64,000 bases of DNA, taken from VGBV01 sp963780395 (GTDB lineage: Bacteria; Actinomycetota; Thermoleophilia; Solirubrobacterales; 70-9). Location of the stretch: the NCBI GenBank assembly GCA_963780395.1, contig CAWABY010000003.1, positions 207,954-271,953 on the forward strand. The letters are read 5' to 3'. The notes beneath the pieces are model-generated. The model was given only the letters and a program-made list of their open reading frames with translations. It was not told where the DNA came from and did not search any database. The position numbers and the translations under genes were made by a program. Positions 55,036 to 63,392 of the stretch are shown here, piece by piece (position 1 is the first letter of the stretch; each line of letters opens with the position of its first letter).

Positions 55036-56676
55036 ATGCCGCTCGATGAGATCAGATCGCGGGTCCGCGCCCAGCTCAGCGACGGCGCGTGGGCATTAGG
55101 GGTGCTGCGCGAGGCGGGTGTTCTGCGGCCGATCCGGCCCGACAAGGCGCTGCGGCTGGGCGAGCGCTATGTGCGGCTCGGGACCTCGCCGGCGCTGGCC
55201 TCGGCCGGCTCCGCGATCACCGAGCCGGACGAGATCGCGCTCATCGACGAAATCGGGGCGCTCAGCTTCGGCGCAACCCACCTGCGCTCAAACGCGCTGG
55301 CGCGTGGGCTGGCCGACAGCGGGGTCGGGGTCGGAGACGGCGTCGCGATCATGTGCCGGAACCACCGCTACTTCGTCGAGGCGACGATGGCCTGCGCCAA
55401 GCTCGGCGCCGTCGCCCTCTATCTCAACACCGCCTTCGCCGCTCCCCAGCTTGCCGAGGTGATGGAGCGCGAGAGCACCACGGCCCTGATCTACGACGAG
55501 GAGTTTGCCGACCTCTTGGACGAAGGCGGCGATGTGAGCCGCTTCGTCGCCTGGAGCGACGGCGGCGCGCCCGACCCCGTCGTTGAGCAGCTGATCGAGG
55601 GCTACGACGGCGAGCGCGAGCTGCCCACGCCGCCGGAGTCCGGCCGCTACATCATCCTCACCTCGGGCACGACCGGTACGCCCAAGGGCGCTCAGCGCGG
55701 CACGCCCGAAGGGCTGATGCCGCTCGCCGCTTTCCTCTCCAAGATCCCGAGGCGACGGCGCGAGACGGTTGTCATCTCGGCGCCCCTCTTCCACTCCTGG
55801 GGGTTCAGCCACTTCGTGCTCGGGCTGCCGCTGGGGGCGACGATGGTGCTGCGCCGCCGCTTCGACCCGGAGGATGCGCTGGCGACGGTGGCCCAGCACC
55901 GAGCCCGGACCCTGGTCGTGGTGCCGGTGATGATGCAGCGGATGCTGGAGCTCCCCGGTGAGGCGAAGAGCCGCTACGACGTTTCCTCGCTCGAGGTAAC
56001 GGCCGCCAGCGGCTCCGCGCTTCCCGGCGAGCTGGCGACCCGCTGGATGGACGAGTTCGGGGACAACCTCTACAACCTCTACGGATCGACCGAGGTCGCA
56101 TGGGCGACGATCGCGACGCCCGAGGACATGCGGGCGGCGCCCGGCACGGCCGGGCGGATGCCACGGGGCACGGTGATCCGGATCGTCGACGAACAGGGCG
56201 CCGATCTGCCGCAGGGCGAGACCGGGCGCATCTTCGTCGGCAACGGGATGGCCTTCGAGGGCTACACCGGCGGCGGCGACAAGGAGCGGCTCGACGAGCT
56301 GGTCTCTTCGGGCGACGTCGGGCACTTCGACGAGGGCGGTCGCCTGTTCATCGACGGCCGCGACGACGAGATGATCGTCTCGGGCGGCGAGAACGTCTTC
56401 CCACGCGAGGTCGAGGACCTGCTGGCCGATCACGAGGCGGTCTCCGAGGCGGCGGCGATCGGGGTCGACGACGAGGAGTTCGGTCAGCGGCTGCGCGTCT
56501 TCGTGGTCTTGAACGAGGGAGCCGACGCCGACGAGGACGGGCTCAAGCAGCACGTGAAGTCCAACCTCGCTCGCTACAAGGTCCCGCGCGAGATCCTTTT
56601 CCTCGACGAGCTTCCGCGCAACGCGACAGGTAAGGTGCTGAAGCGCGAGCTGGCCGAGCGCGAGCCGGCCGGCTGA
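55036..56676 (+). CDS. Acyl-CoA synthetase / AMP-dependent ligase
   Basis: 546 aa ANL-superfamily enzyme that activates a carboxylic acid through acyl-AMP to acyl-CoA. Motifs are ILTSGTTGTPKGAQRG (A3), SAPLFHSWGFSHFVLGLPLG, LYNLYGSTEVAWATIATPED (A5), GRDDEMIVSGGENVFPREVE (A7/A8) and PRNATGKVLKREL with the A10 lysine. The start is the ATG at 55036, 6 bases after TAAGCT (55024-55029). Probably a fatty or aromatic acid ligase; the substrate is unknown. It could supply the beta-oxidation genes at the left end. Confidence 0.92.
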   Translation: MPLDEIRSRVRAQLSDGAWALGVLREAGVLRPIRPDKALRLGERYVRLGTSPALASAGSAITEPDEIALIDEIGALSFGATHLRSNALARGLADSGVGVGDGVAIMCRNHRYFVEATMACAKLGAVALYLNTAFAAPQLAEVMERESTTALIYDEEFADLLDEGGDVSRFVAWSDGGAPDPVVEQLIEGYDGERELPTPPESGRYIILTSGTTGTPKGAQRGTPEGLMPLAAFLSKIPRRRRETVVISAPLFHSWGFSHFVLGLPLGATMVLRRRFDPEDALATVAQHRARTLVVVPVMMQRMLELPGEAKSRYDVSSLEVTAASGSALPGELATRWMDEFGDNLYNLYGSTEVAWATIATPEDMRAAPGTAGRMPRGTVIRIVDEQGADLPQGETGRIFVGNGMAFEGYTGGGDKERLDELVSSGDVGHFDEGGRLFIDGRDDEMIVSGGENVFPREVEDLLADHEAVSEAAAIGVDDEEFGQRLRVFVVLNEGADADEDGLKQHVKSNLARYKVPREILFLDELPRNATGKVLKRELAEREPAG

Positions 56677-56710
56677 GGCCCCAGACCAGCCAAGAGGACG
56701 CCACGTAGCG

Positions 56711-57859
56711 ATGTCCACCGAGTCAATTGAGCCTGTCCGGGAGGGCGGCGACACGGGTCAGGAGCCCCCACTGCCGATCGACGGCGACCAGATCCGGGGC
56801 GAGATCGAGAACGCGCGCGAGGCGACCGAGCGCTTCCGCGCCAAGGCCGCTGACCTGATCGAGGAGCTGGGCACCCGTGAGGCGAAGGCCCGCGACGAGG
56901 CCGCCCGCGAGCGCGTGGCCGCGAGGCACGCCCGGCGCGAGGCCGACCGCGCGATCGAGCAGGCCAAGCGGGCCGAGGAGGATTCGGGGAAGCGAGCCAG
57001 CAAGGCAATCAAGGAGGCGGCCAAACGCGCTGGCGAGGCCGAGGGCCGCGCCACCGAGGCTGAGGGCGTTCAGGCCGAGCTCGAGCAGCGCCTGGCCGAC
57101 GCCACGACGACGATGACGAGGCTCGCCGAGCGTGTCGACGCCGCCGAGAAAGCCGCTGAGGAGGCCGAGATCAAGATCCAGGAGCAAGCGGCGGTGGACC
57201 GCGCCCTGCTCGGCGAGGAGCTGGCCGAGGCGGTGAAGCGCGCGGAGGAAGCCGAGAAGAAACGCGATTCCACCCGGGAGCACGCCGAGGACGCGCTCGA
57301 GCGCCTGAAGCAGGAGGCGCGGGCCCGCGCCGACGAGGCGATCGGCGAGGCCCGCGACCGCGCGCGCCGGGCCGAGGGGAGGATCGAGCAGCTGAGCTCG
57401 GAGCTGAACGACGCCGAGCAGCGCGCGATCGCCGCGGAGGACCGGGCCGGGGCCGCCGAGGAGGGCGCGGCGGCCGAGGTCGAGCGGGTAAAGGAGGAGA
57501 CCGAACAGCTGGTCGAGGCCGCGGCCCGGGATGCCCGCAAGGACTCCGAGGAGCGCGTGCGCCGCCTGGCCGACCGGGTCGCCCGCGAGGCCGAGGCCCG
57601 TGCGCGCGCCGAGGCCGAGGCAAACCTGAGCCAGGAGGCCGTGAAGCTTCAGCGCGAGGCGGACGAGCGGGTGGAGGAGGCCCGCCGCCGCGCCGAGCAG
57701 GAGGTAAACGAAAAGGTGGAGCGCGCTCGCAGCGCCGCCCTCAGCGGCGCCGTCACGGATGACGATGAGGGCAAGCCGCCTGCCGCCCTGGCCCAGGTGC
57801 CCCCCGGCGAGCAGGCCGGGACCCGCTACGTCGGCGGCCGCCGCCTGCGCACCTTTTAA
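56711..57859 (+). CDS. Long coiled-coil protein
   Basis: 382 aa. From about residue 25 to 345 it is an almost unbroken, heptad-like Ala/Glu/Arg coiled coil (for example EAAKRAGEAEGRATEAEGVQ and AAEKAAEEAEIKIQEQAAVD), with no signal peptide and no membrane helix. The C-terminus ends in GTRYVGGRRLRTF. Proteins of this kind can be cytoskeletal scaffolds or DivIVA-like organisers, but no DivIVA N-terminal motif is present. ATG with an AGAGGA ribosome site, 34 bases after the ligase. Function unknown. Confidence 0.75.
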   Translation: MSTESIEPVREGGDTGQEPPLPIDGDQIRGEIENAREATERFRAKAADLIEELGTREAKARDEAARERVAARHARREADRAIEQAKRAEEDSGKRASKAIKEAAKRAGEAEGRATEAEGVQAELEQRLADATTTMTRLAERVDAAEKAAEEAEIKIQEQAAVDRALLGEELAEAVKRAEEAEKKRDSTREHAEDALERLKQEARARADEAIGEARDRARRAEGRIEQLSSELNDAEQRAIAAEDRAGAAEEGAAAEVERVKEETEQLVEAAARDARKDSEERVRRLADRVAREAEARARAEAEANLSQEAVKLQREADERVEEARRRAEQEVNEKVERARSAALSGAVTDDDEGKPPAALAQVPPGEQAGTRYVGGRRLRTF

Positions 57860-57883
57860 CCCGGCGACGGCCCGTTCAAAATT

Positions 57884-57910
57884 TGTCGAGTTCGCGGCGG
57901 GCGGTTCGTC
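57884..57910 (+). promoter_or_regulatory. ECF-sigma-type promoter of the DGPF gene
   Basis: TGTCGAG (57884-57890), a 16-base spacer, then CGTC (57907-57910). This matches the published pattern for ECF42 sigma factors (TGTCGA in -35, CGA/TC in -10), which are genomically linked to DGPF proteins, the product of the next gene. A small dyad GTCGTC/GACGAC (57908-57924) overlaps the -10. No ECF sigma gene is in the window. Confidence 0.6.
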
Positions 57911-57947
57911 GTCCTAGCGACGACACCCTGAAGAAAGGAGATTTGCG

Positions 57948-58307
57948 ATGAAGTTCATGCTGCTGATCCATCAAGGCACCGCCCCGACCCCGCGCGAGCC
58001 CGAGCAGTGGGCCCGTCTCTCGGAGGACGAGCAGAACGCGGTCTACGCCGACTACCAGGAGATCAACCAGACGCCGGGCGTCACCCCCGGCCTGGAGCTG
58101 GAGCCGCCCGAGGCGGCGACGACCGTCCGCGTCAAGGACAAGAAGATGGTCACCACCGACGGCCCCTTCGCGGAGTCGAAGGAGGCCCTGGGCGGCTGGC
58201 TGCTGCTCGATGCCGACGACCTCGACGCCGCGCTCGAGCTCGCCTTCCGCGTCCCGGCGGCGCGGATGGGGGGCGCGGTCGAGGTGCGCCCGATCGTGGA
58301 GCGGTGA
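57948..58307 (+). CDS. DGPF-domain (YCII-related) protein
   Basis: 119 aa. MKFMLLIHQGTAPTPREPEQ opens the ferredoxin-like fold; the signature TTDGPFAESKEALGGWLLLD is at about residues 66-85, followed by DADDLDAALELAFRVPAARM and VEVRPIVER. DGPF proteins are typically encoded beside ECF42 sigma factors; their biochemical role is unclear. Strong AAAGGAG before the ATG. The stop overlaps the GTG of the next gene (GTGA). Confidence 0.9.
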   Translation: MKFMLLIHQGTAPTPREPEQWARLSEDEQNAVYADYQEINQTPGVTPGLELEPPEAATTVRVKDKKMVTTDGPFAESKEALGGWLLLDADDLDAALELAFRVPAARMGGAVEVRPIVER

Positions 58308-58771
58308 CGGCGCGGCTGCGGCCCGCGACCGAGGCGGACGTCCCCAGGCTGACCGAGCTCGTGGACGCCGCCTACGGTCACTATGTCGACCGCCTCGGCC
58401 GACCCCCGAGGCCGATGACCGACGACTACGCCGCCGTCGTCCGCGACAAGCAGGTGACCGTCGCGGAGGAAGGCGGCGTTGTCGTCGGCCTGATCGCGCT
58501 CGCCACCACCGACGAGGGCTTCGAGGTCGACAACGTCGCCGTAGATCCTGGCTCGCAGGGGGTTGGGGTGGGCAGGGCGCTGCTCGAGCACGCCGAGGCG
58601 GAGGCGCTGGGGTCGGGCTTCGACTCGATCTACCTCTACACCCACGAGCTGATCGTCGAGAAAATCGCTCTGTATGAGCGGATCGGGTACGCCGAGTACG
58701 ACCGCCGCCCGATTCCGGGCGGAAGCCTCGTCTACCTGCGCAAGCCGCTTTCCTCCGGAGGACCCGGTTAG
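58304..58771 (+). CDS. GNAT-family N-acetyltransferase
   Basis: 155 aa. LRPATEADVPRLTELVDAAY starts the fold; FEVDNVAVDPGSQGVGVGRA carries the acetyl-CoA loop (Q-G-x-G-x-G/A); LYERIGYAEYDRRPIPGGSL ends it. GTG start overlapping the DGPF stop, so it shares that promoter. Substrate unknown. It ends 4 bases inside the convergent gene. Confidence 0.9.
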   Translation: MTARLRPATEADVPRLTELVDAAYGHYVDRLGRPPRPMTDDYAAVVRDKQVTVAEEGGVVVGLIALATTDEGFEVDNVAVDPGSQGVGVGRALLEHAEAEALGSGFDSIYLYTHELIVEKIALYERIGYAEYDRRPIPGGSLVYLRKPLSSGGPG

Positions 58772-59178
58772 AGAGGCTGCAGCGGGCCCGAGGGATTCGG
58801 CGAGTCGGCCAGCACCACCCACCACAACACCAGCGCCACCATCGCCAGCAGGGCCGACACCGCCATGAACGTGTCGAGCAGGCCGAGGCGAGGCCGGGCC
58901 CGGCGGTCATCTCCCACCGTGCGCAGCCACGATGGCGGCGCCGGCTCGGGGCTGGCGGCGCCGCTGACCTGGAAATAGACGGCCTCGAGGCGATAGAGGA
59001 GGCTGCCCGCGCCCACCATCGTCACGACGCAGCCGCAGATCGTCAGCACGAATCGGGCGCCGTCGGCCTCCATGCCCCGCGTCACCCACATCCACCCGGC
59101 GGGGATCAGGGTCCACAGCGCCAGGCTGCCCACAGCCATCAGGGCCACGAGCCCGATCGTCAGCAGTCTCGCTTTCAC
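58768..59178 (-). CDS. Small membrane protein
   Basis: 136 aa with three predicted membrane helices: LLTIGLVALMAVGSLALWTL, FVLTICGCVVTMVGAGSLLY and LDTFMAVSALLAMVALVLWW. No family recognised. GTG start at 59178. It overlaps the GNAT gene by 4 bases at the stop codons. Function unknown. Confidence 0.7.
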   Translation of the reverse strand: MKARLLTIGLVALMAVGSLALWTLIPAGWMWVTRGMEADGARFVLTICGCVVTMVGAGSLLYRLEAVYFQVSGAASPEPAPPSWLRTVGDDRRARPRLGLLDTFMAVSALLAMVALVLWWVVLADSPNPSGPLQPL

Positions 59179-59207
59179 CTGGCCCTACTTACCCGCTTTG
59201 GGAGCGC

Positions 59208-59666
59208 TCACGCGCGGGAACCGGCGCCGTTCGCGTCCAGCGCCCGCTTCACGTTCCGCAGCGAGCCCTTGAAGTTGCCGCGCATCATGCGCGCGGCGAC
59301 GCGCTCGGAGATGAGGCCGAAGATGCCGCCCCCGGCCACGCCATAGGCGAAGCGGAAGGTGACGCGGGTGCCGCCCCCGGGAAGGTCGCGGAGGCGCCAG
59401 CGGCCGCGCTGGTCGATCCCGGTGACCGAGCTCCAGGCCATGTCCCCCTTTGGACTCCACTCGACGATCTCGATCAGCCCGCCGACGTCGGCCGAGCCGA
59501 CGTGGATCAGAATCCTGTAGCGGGCCCCGAGGCCGCGGTCGATCGCGCCGGCGACTTCCCAGCGGGTCAGGCCCTCCATGAACTCGAGGTAATTGGCGGG
59601 GTCGGTGACGTAGTCCCAGGCAAGGGAGCGGGGTGCCGCGACGTCAATCGTCTCCTCGATCCTCAC
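59208..59666 (-). CDS. SRPBCC-fold (polyketide cyclase/START-like) protein
   Basis: 152 aa. RIEETIDVAAPRSLAWDYVT, then DPANYLEFMEGLTRWEV, is the typical START-like opening; GTRVTFRFAYGVAGGGIFGL and the C-terminal long helix RMMRGNFKGSLRNVKRALDA complete it. It likely binds a hydrophobic ligand. The start is the GTG at 59666 with AAGGAG 5 bases upstream; it follows the acyltransferase stop by 8 bases, so the two are an operon. Confidence 0.85.
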   Translation of the reverse strand: MRIEETIDVAAPRSLAWDYVTDPANYLEFMEGLTRWEVAGAIDRGLGARYRILIHVGSADVGGLIEIVEWSPKGDMAWSSVTGIDQRGRWRLRDLPGGGTRVTFRFAYGVAGGGIFGLISERVAARMMRGNFKGSLRNVKRALDANGAGSRA

Positions 59667-59674
59667 CGGTCTCC

Positions 59675-60625
59675 TTAACCGATCAGGGGCAGCCTGCGCT
59701 CGGCCGCGAGCTGGTCGAGCGTCCCCTGCATCACGGTCGTGACGTGCTCGTAGATCTCGTCCACATCGGGGTGACGGCCGAAGTCCTCGACTGGGTCGAT
59801 CGGCTCCAGCACCTGGATCGTCAGCTTCGAGGGCAGCGGCAGGTGGCCGAGGAAATCGCCGACGTTGATCAGCCAAGGAATCGTGACCGAGATCGGCAGC
59901 ACCTTGAGCCTGAACAGGCGGTCCAGCCGCAGGGCCTTGGAGAGGCGCTCGCCGTGGCTGAGGAAGAGCGCCGTCTCCTGGCCGCCGATCGAGACCACTG
60001 GGACGATCGGGACACCGGCCTCGAGCGCGAGGCGCACGAAGCCGCGTCGCCCGGCGAAATCGACCCGTCCCGACTGCCAGCTCGGGCGGTGCACCTCCCA
60101 GTCACCGCCGGGATAGACCAGCACCGCGGCACCGGCCTCGAGCGCCTTGCGGGCATTCTCTGGCGAGGCGGCGACGGTCCCGTAGCGGCGCAGCAGCGGG
60201 CCGATCGGCGAGGTCAGCACCAGGTTGTGGGCGAGCTGGTGGAAGCGCCGCTCGACCCCGAAGTAGGTGTAGAAGGCGAGCGTGAAGACGAGGGTGTCCG
60301 GGGTCAGGTTGCCGCCGGAGTGGTTGCCGACCAGCAGCACCGGCCGGTCCTCGGGGATGCGTCCCACGTCGCGCACGTCGCCGCGGAACCAGAGGCTTGA
60401 GAGCAGCCACGCCAGCGGCAGGTTCTCGCGGATGTAGTCAGGGTCACGGTCGTCGAGGTCGGCGGTGAGCCGGTCCTGGATGCGCTGGAAGAGCGGGCCG
60501 GCGACTGCGCCCAGAAGCGAGCGCCCGGCGCGCGCGGCTCCGGCGACCCCGCGCGAGGGATCGCCCCCGTTGCGGCTCCGTTCCTCCTCGGTGCGGGCCT
60601 CGGCGCCCGTGCCGGTAGCTGGCAT
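59675..60625 (-). CDS. PlsC-like lysophospholipid acyltransferase
   Basis: 316 aa. The acyltransferase core has VLLVGNHSGGNLTPDTLVFT, a variant of the H-x4-D motif with the Asp further away, VERRFHQLAHNLVLTSPIGP, then VLVYPGGDWEVHRPSWQSGR (motif III) and GVPIVPVVSIGGQETALFLS (motif IV). Probably acylates glycerol-lipid or a related acceptor at the membrane. TAGAAT (60636-60641, complementary strand) is 10 bases before the ATG. It forms an operon with the SRPBCC gene and lies next to the SCP2-hydrolase fusion. Confidence 0.85.
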   Translation of the reverse strand: MPATGTGAEARTEEERSRNGGDPSRGVAGAARAGRSLLGAVAGPLFQRIQDRLTADLDDRDPDYIRENLPLAWLLSSLWFRGDVRDVGRIPEDRPVLLVGNHSGGNLTPDTLVFTLAFYTYFGVERRFHQLAHNLVLTSPIGPLLRRYGTVAASPENARKALEAGAAVLVYPGGDWEVHRPSWQSGRVDFAGRRGFVRLALEAGVPIVPVVSIGGQETALFLSHGERLSKALRLDRLFRLKVLPISVTIPWLINVGDFLGHLPLPSKLTIQVLEPIDPVEDFGRHPDVDEIYEHVTTVMQGTLDQLAAERRLPLIG

Positions 60626-60669
60626 CGGCCCGCCGATTCTAGGCCGGAGACGGCGGTCGTGCTCGGGTT

Positions 60670-62034
60670 CTAAGCGGCCGGTTCGGAGGCGACGGCGCCG
60701 CCGCCGTTGCGCGAGCGCGCGTCGCGGATCCGCCGCGCCGCCCGCTCCAGGTGGGCAGCCGCCCGGGCGTGAGCCGGGGAATGGGCCGAGCCAATGAAGT
60801 CCAACAGCAGCCCGTTGCTGTCCTCGGGGAACTCCACCTGGGGGACGTGGCCGCAGCCGTTGAGCACGATCTGGCGCGCGTCCGGCAGCACCTCGCCGAC
60901 GTGGGCGCTGAATGCAAGCGGCACCAGGGGATCCTGATCTCCCCAGACGAACATTGCGGGCGGCTGCAGCCCGGCGAGGCGGGTCCAGAAGCCGTTCGGA
61001 CCGTCGGGCTCCTCGAGGTAGATGTTGCGCGCCGCGGCCGAGAAGGCGACCCGCGCGGCGGGGTCCCGGTATCCGGCCAGGAACTCCTCGACGGCGAGGT
61101 CGGCAACCGCCGGATGGAGGCGATCGGGCCCGCCGAACATGCTCCAGAACTGGCGCCGCACCAACTGCCCGGTGAGCGTGTGCGGGATCGCGGCCAGCTC
61201 GGGCCGCAGCAGCTTTACCAGCGGCACCAGGGCCCGGTGCTTGCGCCAGGCGAGAGAGGGGGTGAGCAGGCTGAGGCTGTTGACGCGCTCCGGAGCGGCC
61301 AGCCCCACCTCGATCGCGATACGCCCTCCGAGCGAGTTGCCGACCAGATGCGCACGGCGGATCCCCTGCGCATCGAGAAAGCGGATCACCGCGCGCGCGA
61401 ACCAGGGGTAGTCATAGGGAGCCCGTGCCGCCTTCGAGGAGGCGCCGAAGCCGGGGAGGTCGATTGCGTGCACCGTGTAGCGAGGCGCCAGCCCGGAGAC
61501 GGTCTCGTAGAAGCTCGACTTGGTTCCGCCGAGGCCATGGATGAGGACGACGTGCTCCACGCCGTTGCCGGCGGTGAGCGTCGAGATCCGCGCCTTCCCC
61601 GCTTTGACCTGGTGCAGGCGCAGCAGGGCCGGCCGGCCGTGGGGAAGCCGGAAGAAGCCCTCGAACGCGATCGCCAGGTCCATGTGGCCGCGGGCCCAGA
61701 GCCGGCGGGAGCGGAAGGCGTCGAGGCCGGAGAGCTTGCCCTCTCGCAGCTGCAGCCAGGTCTGCGAGTCGGTGCCGATGACGACGTCGGCGTCCTTGCA
61801 GTTCCCCGGGACCACCACGCACCGGTCCGGCCCCAGCTCGACGCCCCAGCCCGTCCCCAGATCCTCGAGCTCGATCCGGTAGCGGGCGCTGAAGCCCTCG
61901 TCGGCCCCGCGATAGCGCTCGGGGAGCGACGCGAATGCGTCCTCCACCTGCTGGAACCTCCGTTCCTGTGCCTGCCCGCCCTCCACAGCGACGGAAGCGT
62001 ATAGATCCGAACGGCTGTTCGCGCGCATTAGCAT
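60670..62034 (-). CDS. SCP2-domain / alpha/beta-hydrolase fusion protein
   Basis: About 454 aa from the ATG at 62034 (a second ATG at 62028 is possible). The N-terminal part (about 35-130) is an SCP2-type lipid-carrier domain (RYRIELEDLGTGWGVELGPD, VIGTDSQTWLQLREGKLSGL). An alpha/beta hydrolase follows from about 155: LIHGLGGTKSSFYETVSGLA, AIDLPGFGASSKA, nucleophile Ser in VGNSLGGRIAIEV, acid Asp in WGDQDPLVP, and His in GCGHVPQVEFPE. The lipid-binding plus hydrolase layout suggests a lipid-ester hydrolase. Divergent from cysS, whose -10 overlaps its start. Confidence 0.85.
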   Translation of the reverse strand: MLMRANSRSDLYASVAVEGGQAQERRFQQVEDAFASLPERYRGADEGFSARYRIELEDLGTGWGVELGPDRCVVVPGNCKDADVVIGTDSQTWLQLREGKLSGLDAFRSRRLWARGHMDLAIAFEGFFRLPHGRPALLRLHQVKAGKARISTLTAGNGVEHVVLIHGLGGTKSSFYETVSGLAPRYTVHAIDLPGFGASSKAARAPYDYPWFARAVIRFLDAQGIRRAHLVGNSLGGRIAIEVGLAAPERVNSLSLLTPSLAWRKHRALVPLVKLLRPELAAIPHTLTGQLVRRQFWSMFGGPDRLHPAVADLAVEEFLAGYRDPAARVAFSAAARNIYLEEPDGPNGFWTRLAGLQPPAMFVWGDQDPLVPLAFSAHVGEVLPDARQIVLNGCGHVPQVEFPEDSNGLLLDFIGSAHSPAHARAAAHLERAARRIRDARSRNGGGAVASEPAA

Positions 62035-62041
62035 CGCTCTC

Positions 62042-63391
62042 GTGACCTCGGTCCGAATCCACGACACCTTGAGCGGGGAACCCCGCCCTCTGAGCCAAAA
62101 AGGGCAGGAAACAGTGGGTATTTACGCCTGCGGGCCGACGGTCTACGGGCGCATTCACATCGGCAACGCGCGCCCGTTCGTGATCTTCACGCTACTTAGG
62201 CGTTTTTTGGCCCACCAGGGCCTGAGCCCGAAGCTGGTCGTGAACGTCACCGACATAAACGACAAGATCTACGACGCCGCCCGCGAGGCGGGGCGGCCGT
62301 CCGACGCGTACGCGGCCGAGATGACAGCCGCGTACGTCGAGGACACGGACAGGCTTGGCCTGGGCCGCCCTGACTCCGAGCCGCTCGCGACCGAGACGAT
62401 CGAGCCCATCGTCGCCCTGATCTCAGACCTGATCGAGGGCGGTCACGCCTACGAGTCGGGGGGCGACGTCTACTACCGCGTCCGCAGCTTCGACGGCTAC
62501 GGCAAGCTCTCGAATCGCGACCCCGAGCAGATGGACCAGGGCGAGGAGGCCGGAACGGCGTCGCTGAAGGAGGATCCGCTCGACTTCGCGCTCTGGAAGG
62601 CGACCAAGGAGGGCGAGGACACCTCATGGGACTCGCCCTGGGGCCCCGGCCGCCCCGGCTGGCACATCGAGTGCTCGGCGATGGCCGAGGCCGAGCTGGG
62701 GCCCGGCTTCGCGATCCACGGCGGCGGCATCGACCTCGTCTTCCCCCACCACGAGAACGAGGTCGCCCAGACCGAGGCGGCCCGCGGCGTCCCCCTGGCC
62801 CGGATCTGGATGCACAACGGCATGGTCCAGATCGACGAGGAGAAGATGTCCAAGTCCGAGGGCAACATCTTCCAGCTCTCCGAGGCCCTGGACCGCTACG
62901 GCCCCGAGGCGGTGGTCGCCTACCTCGCCTCGGGCCACTACCGCCAGCCGCTCGCCTTCTCCGACGAGGCGCTGCGGGAGTCCTCGGCGAGAGTCGAGGG
63001 GATCCGCAACTACCTCCGCGACGCTCCGGGCGGCGAGCCCGATGAACTGGTCAGCGCCAAGCGGGCGGAGTTCCTGGAGGCGCTCGCCGACGACTTCAAC
63101 ACCCCGCGCGCCTTCGCCGCCCTGGCCGAGATCGTCGCCGAGGGTAACCGCCGCGAGCTGGGCGGCGCCCGGGGGGCGCTGGAGGAGCTGCTGCCGCTGC
63201 TGGGGCTGGACTCGCTGCTCGCGGGCGGGGAGCGGGCCGACCCCGAGGCCGAGCGCCTGCTTGCCGAGCGCGAGCGGGCCCGGTCCGCCAAGGACTTCGA
63301 GCGCGCCGACACCATCCGCGACCAGCTCGCCGAGCTCGGCTGGGAGGTCCGCGACGGCGCCGACGGCGCCCGCCTCGTCCGCCGGGGCTGA
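62042..63391 (+). CDS. cysS: Cysteinyl-tRNA synthetase
   Basis: 449 aa class I synthetase. Zinc Cys30 (IYACGPTVYGR), the HIGH-like HIGN (39-42), GWHIECSAM with the second zinc cysteine, IHGGGIDLVFPHHENEVAQT, and KMSKS near residue 268. The C-terminal helical DALR-type domain is present, which separates it from the shorter MshC ligase. The GTG at 62042 is 7 bases after TAGCAT (62029-62034). rlmB starts one base after the stop. Confidence 0.95.
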   Translation: MTSVRIHDTLSGEPRPLSQKGQETVGIYACGPTVYGRIHIGNARPFVIFTLLRRFLAHQGLSPKLVVNVTDINDKIYDAAREAGRPSDAYAAEMTAAYVEDTDRLGLGRPDSEPLATETIEPIVALISDLIEGGHAYESGGDVYYRVRSFDGYGKLSNRDPEQMDQGEEAGTASLKEDPLDFALWKATKEGEDTSWDSPWGPGRPGWHIECSAMAEAELGPGFAIHGGGIDLVFPHHENEVAQTEAARGVPLARIWMHNGMVQIDEEKMSKSEGNIFQLSEALDRYGPEAVVAYLASGHYRQPLAFSDEALRESSARVEGIRNYLRDAPGGEPDELVSAKRAEFLEALADDFNTPRAFAALAEIVAEGNRRELGGARGALEELLPLLGLDSLLAGGERADPEAERLLAERERARSAKDFERADTIRDQLAELGWEVRDGADGARLVRRG

Positions 63392-63392
63392 G

